A DNA stretch of 64,000 nt from Modestobacter sp. L9-4 (GTDB lineage: Bacteria; Actinomycetota; Actinomycetes; Mycobacteriales; Geodermatophilaceae): positions 2,976,001 through 3,040,000 of the forward strand of contig NZ_CP077800.1 in NCBI RefSeq assembly GCF_019112525.1, given 5' to 3'. Shown piece after piece: positions 15,429 to 22,558 of this stretch (positions are counted from its first letter, which is position 1; each line of letters starts with the position of its first letter). The position numbers were made by a program, and so were the translations under genes. The notes under the pieces were generated by a model that was not told where the DNA came from, made no database searches, and was given only the letters and a program-made list of their open reading frames with translations.

Positions 15429-16934
15429 GTGGCGGGCATGACCGACGGCACGACGCGTGGGTGGTTCGGCGGCAGCCGGGACACCAGCCAGCTGGACCTG
15501 GGGCAGGGCGGGGTGGTGTCCGGCGGGCTCATCCCCCCGCCCCGGGAGAACCAGGTCTCCGGCCCCGCGCCGGTGGTCACGCACGACACCGTCCAGGTCG
15601 ACCGGTCGGTGTTCTCCTCCGACCGGGTGCCCTCCCCGGCGATCGCCACCGGCGACCGTTCCCCCGACCCGCTGGCCGACACCGGCTCGGTCGACGTCTC
15701 CGGCGTCCGGCTGCGCACCGTCGAGCACCACCTCGACGAGATCCTCGGCGCGGTGCGCACCCCCGAGCCGATCGAGCTGGCCGTCCTGGACGCCCAGGGG
15801 CTGCTGTGCGCCGAGCTGGTCACCAGCGAACGCGCACTGCCCTCCTTCGACCAGGCCGGCCTCGACGGGTACGCCGTCCGCTCGGCCGACGTCGCGACCG
15901 CCACCGTCGAGAGCCCCGTCGCCCTGCACGTGGTGGGGGAGAGCACCGCCGGTTCCGGTGAGGCGACCGCGATCGGCCCGGGCCTGGCGCGCAAGGTCGC
16001 CGTCGGCGCGATGATGCCCGCCGGCGCCGACATCGTCGTCCCCGCCGCCTGGACCGACCAGGGCCTGGCCCGGGTCGCCGTCTACGCCGCGCTCGCCTCC
16101 GGCAGCTACGTCCGCCGGATCGGCGACGACGTCGCCCCCGGGGACGTCGCCGTGCAGGTCGGCACACCTGTCGGCCCGGCCCAGATCAGCCTGCTGGCCG
16201 CCGTCGGCCGCGAGCGCGTCGCCGTCCGCCCCCGGCCGCGGATCGCCGTCCTGTGCGCCGGTGACGAACTGGTGGACGTCGGGCGCATCGCCGGGCCCGG
16301 CCAGCAGGTCGACGTCAACAGCTACGCGCTGGCCGCCGCCGCCCGGGACGCCGGGGCCGAGGCCTACCGCGCCGGGATCATGCCCAACGACCGCCGCCGG
16401 ATGGTCGAGCTGCTCGAGGGCCAGATGCTCCGCAGCGACGTCGTCCTCATCGCCGGCACCTTCGCCAACGGTGGGCCGGACCTGCTCCAGGAGGCTCTCG
16501 ACGAGCTGGGCGGGCTGACCTTCACGCAGGTGGCGATGCACCCCGGCCCGGTCCACGCCTTCGGCCGGCTGGGCCCCGAGGGCGTGCCGGTGATCTGCGT
16601 CCCCGGCGAGCCGGTCGCGGCGCTGGTGGCCTTCGAGGTGTTCGTGCGCCCGGCGATCCGGTTGATGCTCGGCAAGCGCCAGCTCTTCCGGCGCACCGTG
16701 CAGGCGGTCGCGGCCGAGCAGCTGCTCTCCCCGCTGGGCTACCGGCAGTACCTGCACGGGCAGGTCATGCGCCACCCCGACGGCGGCTACGTGGTGGAGC
16801 CGATCGGTGACGGCGACCAGGCGATGCTCGCCCGGATGGCCCGCGCGAACTGCCTGATCGTGGTGGACGAGGACGTCACCGAGGTCGCGGCCGGCGGTCT
16901 GGTGACGGTCATGCCCATGCTGCTCGGCGGCTGA
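15429..16934 (+). CDS. glp: Gephyrin-like protein Glp (MoeA family)
   Basis: The 501-residue product has a MoeA/gephyrin core from about residue 95, after a Gly/Pro/Ser-rich, probably disordered N-terminal extension. PSFDQAGLDGYAVRSAD matches the MoeA active-site start. In Corynebacterium, Glp works in cell division with FtsZ, SepF and the membrane receptor GlpR. Here the MoeA signature expected as SGGVSVGxxD reads AGTFANGGPD, and LPGNP reads VPGEP, so molybdopterin-transferase activity is doubtful. GTG start chosen from a GGAGGGAG site 8 nt upstream. The glpR/sepX homologue lies two genes downstream. Confidence 0.85.
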   Translation: MAGMTDGTTRGWFGGSRDTSQLDLGQGGVVSGGLIPPPRENQVSGPAPVVTHDTVQVDRSVFSSDRVPSPAIATGDRSPDPLADTGSVDVSGVRLRTVEHHLDEILGAVRTPEPIELAVLDAQGLLCAELVTSERALPSFDQAGLDGYAVRSADVATATVESPVALHVVGESTAGSGEATAIGPGLARKVAVGAMMPAGADIVVPAAWTDQGLARVAVYAALASGSYVRRIGDDVAPGDVAVQVGTPVGPAQISLLAAVGRERVAVRPRPRIAVLCAGDELVDVGRIAGPGQQVDVNSYALAAAARDAGAEAYRAGIMPNDRRRMVELLEGQMLRSDVVLIAGTFANGGPDLLQEALDELGGLTFTQVAMHPGPVHAFGRLGPEGVPVICVPGEPVAALVAFEVFVRPAIRLMLGKRQLFRRTVQAVAAEQLLSPLGYRQYLHGQVMRHPDGGYVVEPIGDGDQAMLARMARANCLIVVDEDVTEVAAGGLVTVMPMLLGG

Positions 16935-16935
16935 G

Positions 16936-17553
16936 CTGGACCCCGTCCTGCACCCCGGCTGGCCCGCCCGGCTGGCCTGGGGCACGGTCGAGCTGAGCCC
17001 GCTCGAGCGGTCCGACGCGCGCGAGTGGTCCCGGCTGCGCACGGCCAACGAGCAGTGGCTGAGCCCGTGGGAGCCCTCGGGCACCGTGCCGTGGCCCGAG
17101 CGGCACACCTCGGCGGTCTACCGCAGCATGCGCCGGGCGACGTCCCGGCGGGCCCGGGCCGGCACCTCGCTGCCCTTCGCCATCCGGCACGACGGCCGGC
17201 TGGTGGGCCAGGTGACGGTGGACAACGTCGTGCGGGGGGCCCTGCGGTCGGGGCACCTGGGCTACTGGGTGGACTCCGCGGTCGCCGGCCGCGGCGTGGC
17301 CTCGCTGGCCGTGGCGCTGGTCTGCGACCACGCCTTCGGTCCGGTCGGCCTGCACCGGCTGCAGGCCGACATCCGGCCGGAGAACCGGCCGAGCCGGCGC
17401 CTGGTCGAGCGGCTGGGCTTTCGTCAGGAGGCGCTGTTCCACGACTACCTGGACATCGACGGCGCCTGGCGGGACCACCTCGGGTACGCCCTGCTCGCCG
17501 GCGAGGTGCCCGGCGGCGTGCTCGCCCGCTGGCGGTCCCGCGTCCCGTCCTGA
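16936..17553 (+). CDS. RimJ-like GNAT N-acetyltransferase with apparent CTG start
   Basis: The frame encodes LDPVLHPGWPARLAWGTVEL, then ERSDAREWSRLR and NEQWLSPWEPS, the RimJ/RimL N-terminus, followed by the GNAT core (LVGQVTVDNVV, GYWVDSAVAGRGVASLAVALVCDHAF, DIRPENRPSRRLVERLGF). About 205 residues. No ATG, GTG or TTG lies in frame between an in-frame stop at 16903-16905 and the conserved N-terminus. CTG at 16936, one base after the glp stop, is the best start; the first canonical start (GTG about 17080) would remove a quarter of the domain. Position between glp and sepX is conserved in actinobacteria. Confidence 0.78.
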   Translation: MDPVLHPGWPARLAWGTVELSPLERSDAREWSRLRTANEQWLSPWEPSGTVPWPERHTSAVYRSMRRATSRRARAGTSLPFAIRHDGRLVGQVTVDNVVRGALRSGHLGYWVDSAVAGRGVASLAVALVCDHAFGPVGLHRLQADIRPENRPSRRLVERLGFRQEALFHDYLDIDGAWRDHLGYALLAGEVPGGVLARWRSRVPS

Positions 17554-17778
17554 CGACCCGGGTGCACACCGTGCCGGTTCCGTGACCACCCGTTACCACT
17601 TCGAGACCGCAGGTGGACGGGTACACGCCACGTCGTCGTCCGGACCACGCCGACACACCGGTCGCGTCCCCGACATCGGCAGTTCCCGCCCTTACCGTGA
17701 CTCCCGAGTGACTGATGTGACTCGTGGTGCCCCAGGGATGGGGTCCTTCCGTTGTGCCAGGGATGGATCGAGGTGTTC

Positions 17779-18486
17779 GTGGTGGGTTCGGGCGTCTTGC
17801 TGGCCGCTCTCGTCGTGCTGTGGTTCGTGGTGCTCGTGCCGATGGTGGTCACCCGCGGCGACTCGCACGCCGGTACCGCATCGGCCGGGTCGGGCCGGAC
17901 CCTGCAGCGACGTCGTCCCGTGGACCCGGTGGTCCACGCGGAGACCGAGCGGGTGACCATCGACCGCGCGCAGCTGCGCAGCAGCGGTGAGCTGAAGGTC
18001 GACGTGCACGCCGTGCGCCGGCGCACGCTGGCCGGGCTGTTCGCCCTCGCCGTGCTCGCCCTGGTCGGCGCGCTGACCTACCGGTCGTGGCTGTGGGCCC
18101 CGCAGGTCCTGCTCGACGTGGCCCTCGTCGGCTACCTCGCGGTGCTGCGTGCCGCGGCCAAGCGCGAGCACCGCGCCGCCGCGCGCCGGGCCGCCCGGGC
18201 CGCGCAGCGCCCGCCGATGCGCGCCCCGGCTCCGCGTCGTGCCGCCCCGGCGCCGGCCCCGCGGTCCGCGCCGCTGGCCGCCCCGCTGGTCGCCACCGAG
18301 ACCGGCCCGGTGCACCCGAGCATGCCGCTGGCCCCCGTCCACCCGCTGCGGCCGGGCCGGGTCGTCGCCGCCCGCACACCGGCCCCGGCCGGGTGGCAGC
18401 ACAGCGCCGTGGTCGGGCTCGACGACGACGACATCGGCTTCGCCGAGATCGACACCTACGCCCCGCGCCGGGCCGCGAACGGCTGA
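17779..18486 (+). CDS. SepX/GlpR-family divisome membrane protein
   Basis: About 235 residues: N-terminal membrane helix VGSGVLLAALVVLWFVVLVP, a cytosolic linker, two further helices at about 77-115 (LAGLFALAVLALVGALTY, QVLLDVALVGYLAVL), a basic Ala/Arg segment, a Pro/Ala-rich disordered tail, and a conserved-looking acidic end GLDDDDIGFAEIDTY. Streptomyces SepX and Corynebacterium GlpR, the receptor for Glp, have this layout and genomic place. GTG 17779 follows GAGG by 5 nt; GTG 17773 or 17782 are alternatives. Confidence 0.78.
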   Translation: MVGSGVLLAALVVLWFVVLVPMVVTRGDSHAGTASAGSGRTLQRRRPVDPVVHAETERVTIDRAQLRSSGELKVDVHAVRRRTLAGLFALAVLALVGALTYRSWLWAPQVLLDVALVGYLAVLRAAAKREHRAAARRAARAAQRPPMRAPAPRRAAPAPAPRSAPLAAPLVATETGPVHPSMPLAPVHPLRPGRVVAARTPAPAGWQHSAVVGLDDDDIGFAEIDTYAPRRAANG

Positions 18487-18500
18487 CGGAGGACCCCCTC

Positions 18501-18568
18501 GCCCCCCGCCGCGAGCGAGCTCGCGGCGGGGGGCCTGCGAGGGGGCCGGCCCCCCGTGAGGGGGCCGG
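18501..18568. terminator. Double terminator hairpin after sepX
   Basis: A 16-bp perfect stem with tight loop (18501-18516 with 18519-18534) is followed by a second 9-bp stem (18546-18554 with 18560-18568). They end the galU-sepX transcript and insulate the tRNA gene. Confidence 0.75.
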
Positions 18569-18598
18569 AGGGGTCGGACGGTAAGCTGTTCGACGCAA

Positions 18599-18672
18599 GG
18601 GGCTGTGGCGCAGTCCGGTAGCGCACCTCGTTCGCATCGAGGGGGTCAGGGGTTCAATTCCCCTCAGCTCCA
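18599..18672 (+). tRNA. tRNA-Ala (anticodon CGC)
   Basis: A 74-nt cloverleaf: acceptor GGGGCTG/CAGCTCC with the G3-U70 wobble that marks tRNA-Ala, D-arm GCGC/GCGC, anticodon stem CCTCG/CGAGG with loop TTCGCAT (anticodon CGC, codon GCG), and T-arm AGGGG/CCCCT with loop TTCAATT. CCA is not encoded. Confidence 0.95.
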
Positions 18673-18677
18673 CCCTG

Positions 18678-18709
18678 GTCAGGCCGGGTCCTCACGGACC
18701 CGGCCTGAC
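18678..18709. terminator. tRNA terminator hairpin
   Basis: A 14-bp perfect inverted repeat with TCAC loop (18678-18691 with 18696-18709) begins 6 nt after the tRNA. Confidence 0.75.
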
Positions 18710-18876
18710 GTCGTTCCCGGCCCGTGTCGTGAGCCCGGGCTCGACGGTCCTGGCCGCCGGAGCCCGCTGCGCCGCCACCCTCGGCGTCAGGCTCGTGCCG
18801 AGGCGGCCGTGTCTGCTGGGCGCAGGCGAGCGACCGGCGCCCGCCGGACAGCGCCGCGGACGCCAGCGAGGCCCCC

Positions 18877-20400
18877 CTAGAACCAGGAGGGGAACCACAT
18901 CCGCTGCAGCCACTCGCCGTGGCTGAGCGGCTGCCCGGTGAGCACCGGGTAGAAGAAGACGAAGGTCATCGCGACCACCGCCACGTAGACGCAGACGGCC
19001 GCCAGGCCGATCTGGCGGCGCAGCACCCCGGCGTCGGGCGGGCCCAGGACGTCGGCCAGCACGAGCACCACGGCCAGCACGAAGAACGGCAGCGCCGGGG
19101 CCATGTAGAAGATGAACATCGTCCGGTCCAGGTTCACGAACCAGGTGAGCCAGCCGGCGGCGATGGCGACCGCGGCGGTCAGCGCGGCGGGGTCGCGGCG
19201 GGCGACGATCCGCCAGAGCAGCCACAGCATCGCCGGTGCGAAGGCGAACCACAGCGTCGGCGTCCCGACCATCAGGATGTAGCGGATGACCTGGCCACCG
19301 TCGTTGTCGGTGAGCCCCTGCGGGTTCCACAGCAGGATCGGGCGGCCGTCGACGAGCCAGGACCACGGTCCGGACTCCCACGGGTGCGGGCTGGACAGCC
19401 CGTTGTGGAACCGCAGCCACTCGCCGTGCATGTGCCACAGCGAGCGCAGCGCACCCGGGACGAAGCCGTACGCGGTGTCGGGGTGCTGGTCGGCCCAGTG
19501 CCGGCCCTGCGACCCCTCGCCGCGGAACCAGCCGGTGAACGAGGCGAGGTAGGTCAGCACCGGGAGCGCACCCAGCGCCCACGCCGCGCCGGGCACCCCG
19601 CGGCGCAGCGTCACCAGGCTCGGACGGCGCACCCCCGCCTCCCGCCAGGCCGCGCGGTCCCACCACAGCGACAGCACGGCGAAGAAGGCCAGGAAGTAGA
19701 TCCCGCTCCACTTCACCGAGCAGGCGGCGCCGAACATCACCCCGGCGGCCAGCCGCCAGCTGCGCGGGCCCAGGTGGAAGCCGTACGTGCCGACCCGGTC
19801 GGCGCCCGCGCGCACCCGCTCGCGGACGGAGTCCCGGTCGACGACGAGGCAGGCGACGGCGCTGACGACGAACAGCTGCAGGAAGACGTCGAGCAGGCCG
19901 ATCCGGCCGAGGCTGAAGGAGAAGCCGTCCAGCGCCAGCAGCAGGCCGGCGACCAGCCCCAGCAGCGTCGAACCGGTGAGCCGGCGGGCCAGCCGGGTCA
20001 GGACGACGACCGCCAGCGCGCCCGCGACGGCCGACGGCACGCGCCAGCCCAGCGAGTTGTCGCCGAACACCTGCTCGCCGATCGCGATCAGCCATTTGCC
20101 CAGCGGCGGGTGGACGATGAACGTGTAGCCGCGGTTGGCCTCGTACCCGTACTCGAGCATCTCGGCGGCCTCGGGCGGGTAGTACGCCTCGTCGAACACC
20201 AGCTCGGCCGGGTAGCGGATGTCCCACAGCCGGACGACGAGCGTGGCCAGGCCGAGCAGCGTGGTGAGCACCGCGGCCAGCACCCGGTCGGTGGGCAGCG
20301 GCGGCACGAGCTCGCGGCGCGGGCGGGGGAGCGGCGGCCAGCGGCGGGGGGTCGTGTCGCCGGGTGCCGCCTCGGCCCGCTCGGGGGACAGCACCGCCAT
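18877..20400 (-). CDS. pmt: Dolichyl-phosphate-mannose-protein (polyprenol) mannosyltransferase
   Basis: The 507-residue multi-pass membrane enzyme transfers mannose from polyprenyl-phosphate mannose to secreted proteins. It has the catalytic acidic motif FDEAYY at about 70-75, GYTFIVHPPLGKWLIAIGE in the first loop, and FSFSLGRIGLLDVFLQ. The conserved C-terminal region includes LVDGRPILLWN and YMAPALPFFVLAVVL. It is the homologue of M. tuberculosis Rv1002c and is divergent from rsmI as there. The ATG follows TACCCT by 7 nt, suggesting a leaderless mRNA. The large PKD/LamG secreted protein of this window could be a substrate; that is speculation. Confidence 0.92.
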   Translation of the reverse strand: MAVLSPERAEAAPGDTTPRRWPPLPRPRRELVPPLPTDRVLAAVLTTLLGLATLVVRLWDIRYPAELVFDEAYYPPEAAEMLEYGYEANRGYTFIVHPPLGKWLIAIGEQVFGDNSLGWRVPSAVAGALAVVVLTRLARRLTGSTLLGLVAGLLLALDGFSFSLGRIGLLDVFLQLFVVSAVACLVVDRDSVRERVRAGADRVGTYGFHLGPRSWRLAAGVMFGAACSVKWSGIYFLAFFAVLSLWWDRAAWREAGVRRPSLVTLRRGVPGAAWALGALPVLTYLASFTGWFRGEGSQGRHWADQHPDTAYGFVPGALRSLWHMHGEWLRFHNGLSSPHPWESGPWSWLVDGRPILLWNPQGLTDNDGGQVIRYILMVGTPTLWFAFAPAMLWLLWRIVARRDPAALTAAVAIAAGWLTWFVNLDRTMFIFYMAPALPFFVLAVVLVLADVLGPPDAGVLRRQIGLAAVCVYVAVVAMTFVFFYPVLTGQPLSHGEWLQRMWFPSWF

Positions 20401-20494
20401 GGGGGTGAGGGTAGTCAGTGGACCTGTCCGCTCCCGGGCACTCGCCGGGCACCTGCGGGCGGGTCGGACGAGCCCTGCGTGACAGGCTCGGCCC

Positions 20495-21334
20495 ATGACC
20501 GGACGACTCGTGCTGGGCGGGGCGCCCCTCGGACAACCCGGCGACGTCGGCCCGCGGCTGCGCGAGGTGCTGGCCACCGCGGAGGTGCTGGCGGTCGAGG
20601 ACACCCGCCGGCTGCACCGGCTCGCCGCCGACCTCGGCGTCACCTTCACCGGCCGGCTGGTGAGCTTCTACGAGTCGGTCGAGCAGGCCCGCCTCCCCGG
20701 CCTGGTCGCGGCGATGCGGGACGGCGCCACGGTGCTGCTGATCACCGACGCCGGCATGCCCTCGGTGTCCGACCCCGGCTACACCCTCGTGCGGGCCGCC
20801 ATCGACGCCGGCATCGAGGTCACCTCGGTCCCCGGGCCCTCGGCCGTGGTCACCGCGCTCGCCGTCTCCGGGCTCCCCTGCGACCGGTTCTGCTTCGAGG
20901 GGTTCCTGCCGCGCAAGGGCGGCGAGCGACGGTCGGCGCTGGCCGCGCTGGCCCGCGAGCCGCGCACGATGGTGTTCTACGAGTCCCCGCACCGGCTGGC
21001 CGACACCCTCGTCGACGCTGCTGCCGCCCTCGGCCCCGACCGGCAGGCCGCGGTGTGCCGCGAGCTGACCAAGACCCACGAGGAGGTCCGCCGCGGGTCC
21101 CTCGCCGAGCTGGCCGAGTGGGCCGCCGAGGGCGTGCGCGGCGAGATCACGCTGGTGGTCGGTGGCTCGGTGGCCGGCCCGGAGACGCTGTCGCCGGCCG
21201 AGCTGGCCCGCGAGGTCGCCGCCGAGGAGGCCGCCGGCGCCGACCGCAAGGAGGCCATCCGTGCCGTCGTCACCCGCACCGGCCTGCCCCGCCGCACCGT
21301 CTACGACGCCGTCCTCGCCGCCAAGAAGCCCTGA
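20495..21334 (+). CDS. rsmI: 16S rRNA (cytidine-1402-2'-O)-methyltransferase RsmI
   Basis: The 279-residue SAM-dependent enzyme methylates C1402 of 16S rRNA. It shows the family blocks GGAPLGQPGDVGPR (TPLGN-like motif), VEDTRRLHRLAADL, ITDAGMPSVSDPGYTLVR, VPGPSAVVTALAVSGLP, FEGFLPRKGGER and FYESPHRLADTL. The C-terminal helical segment DRKEAIRAVVTRTGLPRRTVYDAV matches the family. ATG lies 6 nt after CAGGCT, so it may be leaderless. Its last 28 coding bases recur downstream in the repeat array. Confidence 0.95.
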   Translation: MTGRLVLGGAPLGQPGDVGPRLREVLATAEVLAVEDTRRLHRLAADLGVTFTGRLVSFYESVEQARLPGLVAAMRDGATVLLITDAGMPSVSDPGYTLVRAAIDAGIEVTSVPGPSAVVTALAVSGLPCDRFCFEGFLPRKGGERRSALAALAREPRTMVFYESPHRLADTLVDAAAALGPDRQAAVCRELTKTHEEVRRGSLAELAEWAAEGVRGEITLVVGGSVAGPETLSPAELAREVAAEEAAGADRKEAIRAVVTRTGLPRRTVYDAVLAAKKP

Positions 21335-21344
21335 CGCCAGCGCC

Positions 21345-21395
21345 GTTGTGCACTCACGGCTGTCTCGCGGGCCCGGAGGCAGCCGTCAGCGCACA
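21345..21395 (+). repeat. Palindromic element, copy A
   Basis: A 20-bp imperfect hairpin starting GTTGTGCACTCACGGCTGTC, loop around GCGGGCCCG, and a GAGGCAGCCGTCAGCGCACA return arm. It directly follows the rsmI stop and may also act as its terminator. Confidence 0.8.
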
Positions 21396-21424
21396 CCGAC
21401 GCAAGAAGCCCTGGGGCCGCCACC

Positions 21425-21474
21425 GTTGTGCGCTCACGGTTGTCTCCCGGGCGCGGAGGCAGCCGTCAGCGCAC
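21425..21474 (+). repeat. Palindromic element, copy B
   Basis: Same family as copy A: GTTGTGCGCTCACGGTTGTC pairs with GAGGCAGCCGTCAGCGCAC. Its outer right end is truncated where the second rsmI-tail copy begins. Confidence 0.8.
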
Positions 21475-21502
21475 CGACGCCGTCCTCGCCGCCAAGAAGC
21501 CC

Positions 21503-21565
21503 CCACCGTTGTGCGCTGATGGCTGTCTCGCGGGCCCGGAGGCAGCCGTCAGCGCACAACGGTGG
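21503..21565 (+). repeat. Palindromic element, copy C (27-bp stem)
   Basis: The longest copy: CCACCGTTGTGCGCTGATGG pairs through 27 bp with the arm ending GCGCACAACGGTGG; the only two mismatches are G-U type. It supplies the last codons and the stop codon of the DUF559-family gene on the minus strand. Confidence 0.85.
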
Positions 21566-22433
21566 GACCGAGCGCGGCGGCGATGCGGGCGACCAGCTGG
21601 TCGGGGCGGTACAGGTCGGCGGCGGTCACGAAGACCACGCGCCAGCCGGCGGCGGTGAGCCGGTTGAGCCGCTGCCGGTCCTTGGCGAACTGACCGGGCT
21701 CGGCGTGCCACAGGCCGTCGTACTCCACGGCCACCCGGTGCGCCGGCCACCCGAAGTCGACGTCGGCGACGAACCGGCCGCCGTGGACGACGCGGTGCTG
21801 GGCCACCGGGGCCGGCAGCCCACCTCGCCGCATCAGCAGCCGCAGCCTGGTCTCCTGCGGTGACTGGGCGAGCCCGTCGGCCAGCGCGCACGCCCGCCGG
21901 GCCCGCCGGCAGCCCGGCCCGAGCGCCGCGTCGGCCAGCCGGCGGACGACGGTGAGGTCGGCGCCGCCGAGCACCACCAGCTGGTCGACCGCGACCACCG
22001 CCTCGTCGACGTCCGGGCCGCCGGCGAGCTCGACCGCGGTGGCCTCGGGGCTGGTCACCCACATGCCGTCGTACCGGAGGGCCTCCCGCTCCTCGAGGTC
22101 GGCGCGGCGCATCCGGATGCCCGCCGTCCGCACCGGGTGCGCACCGGGGAAGGAGGTGAGCTCCACGTCGTCGTCCGGACCGGCCATCGGCACACCCCAG
22201 AGGACGGCGGCGCTGCGGCCGCTCACCACCGCGTCGGGGTGCCGCAGCACAGCCGCCCGAACCCGCAGCTCGTGGGTCAGCTCGACGTCCGCGTGCACGT
22301 ACACGTCGGGGAAGAGTCGTCGCCACGAGCTGCTGCGCAGTCGCGCCGGGGTCGACAGCCCGGCCGACGTCGCGGCGGTGCCGAGGAAGGGGCGTCGACG
22401 GAGCTGGTCGGGCACGGCGGCCGGGACGGGCAC
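21549..22433 (-). CDS. AbiEi-like wHTH plus DUF559 (Vsr-like) endonuclease-domain protein
   Basis: The 294-residue product has an N-terminal region like the AbiEi/type IV antitoxin winged helix (LRSSSWRRLFPDVYV at about 32-46), a middle domain with SGRSAAVLWGVP, and a C-terminal DUF559 nuclease fold. The latter shows ETRLRLLMRRGGLP, VADVDFGWPAHRVAVEYDGLWH and KDRQRLNRLTAAGWRVVFVT; D and E of ADVDF/VEYDG fit a PD-(D/E)XK active site. Such proteins are common and uncharacterised in actinobacteria. GTG start lies 6 nt after a CACCGT box. The gene is bracketed by inverted palindromes; its TVVR end and stop lie inside one. Confidence 0.78.
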   Translation of the reverse strand: MPVPAAVPDQLRRRPFLGTAATSAGLSTPARLRSSSWRRLFPDVYVHADVELTHELRVRAAVLRHPDAVVSGRSAAVLWGVPMAGPDDDVELTSFPGAHPVRTAGIRMRRADLEEREALRYDGMWVTSPEATAVELAGGPDVDEAVVAVDQLVVLGGADLTVVRRLADAALGPGCRRARRACALADGLAQSPQETRLRLLMRRGGLPAPVAQHRVVHGGRFVADVDFGWPAHRVAVEYDGLWHAEPGQFAKDRQRLNRLTAAGWRVVFVTAADLYRPDQLVARIAAALGPTVVR

Positions 22434-22488
22434 CGGGCAACGGTGCCGGATCGCACGGCGGTCGCGCTGCCGTCGTCCACAGCCCGCT

Positions 22489-22541
22489 GTTGTGCGCTCA
22501 CGGCTGCCTCAGCTGCGGGGAGACAGCCGTGAGCGCACAAC
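22489..22541 (-). repeat. Palindromic element, copy D (inverted)
   Basis: Same family as copies A-C: a stem of over 20 bp, GTTGTGCGCTCACGGCTG to CAGCCGTGAGCGCACAAC. The asymmetric CTGTCTC/GAGGCAG arm order reads in the opposite direction, so this copy is inverted. It lies between the corA stop and the DUF559-gene start. Confidence 0.8.
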
Positions 22542-22558
22542 GGCGGCGGGCGCGGGAA

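Larger units (their letters stand above)
21304..21502 (+). repeat. Tandem duplication of the rsmI 3' end with palindromes
   Basis: The 28 nt at 21304-21331, the rsmI 3' end, recur exactly at 21475-21502 and in internally deleted form at 21397-21413. Each copy is followed by a palindrome of the family below. Spacing is about 93 and 78 bp, so the unit (gene tail plus palindrome) was duplicated. Confidence 0.85.

Noticed and set aside
21549-22433. Type IV toxin-antitoxin pair
   Set aside because: The AbiEi-like part suggests it, but no AbiEii-type toxin gene is adjacent; corA and rsmI flank the gene.
21345-22541. CRISPR array
   Set aside because: The repeats are long palindromes separated by gene-tail copies, not short repeats with unique spacers, and no cas gene is present.
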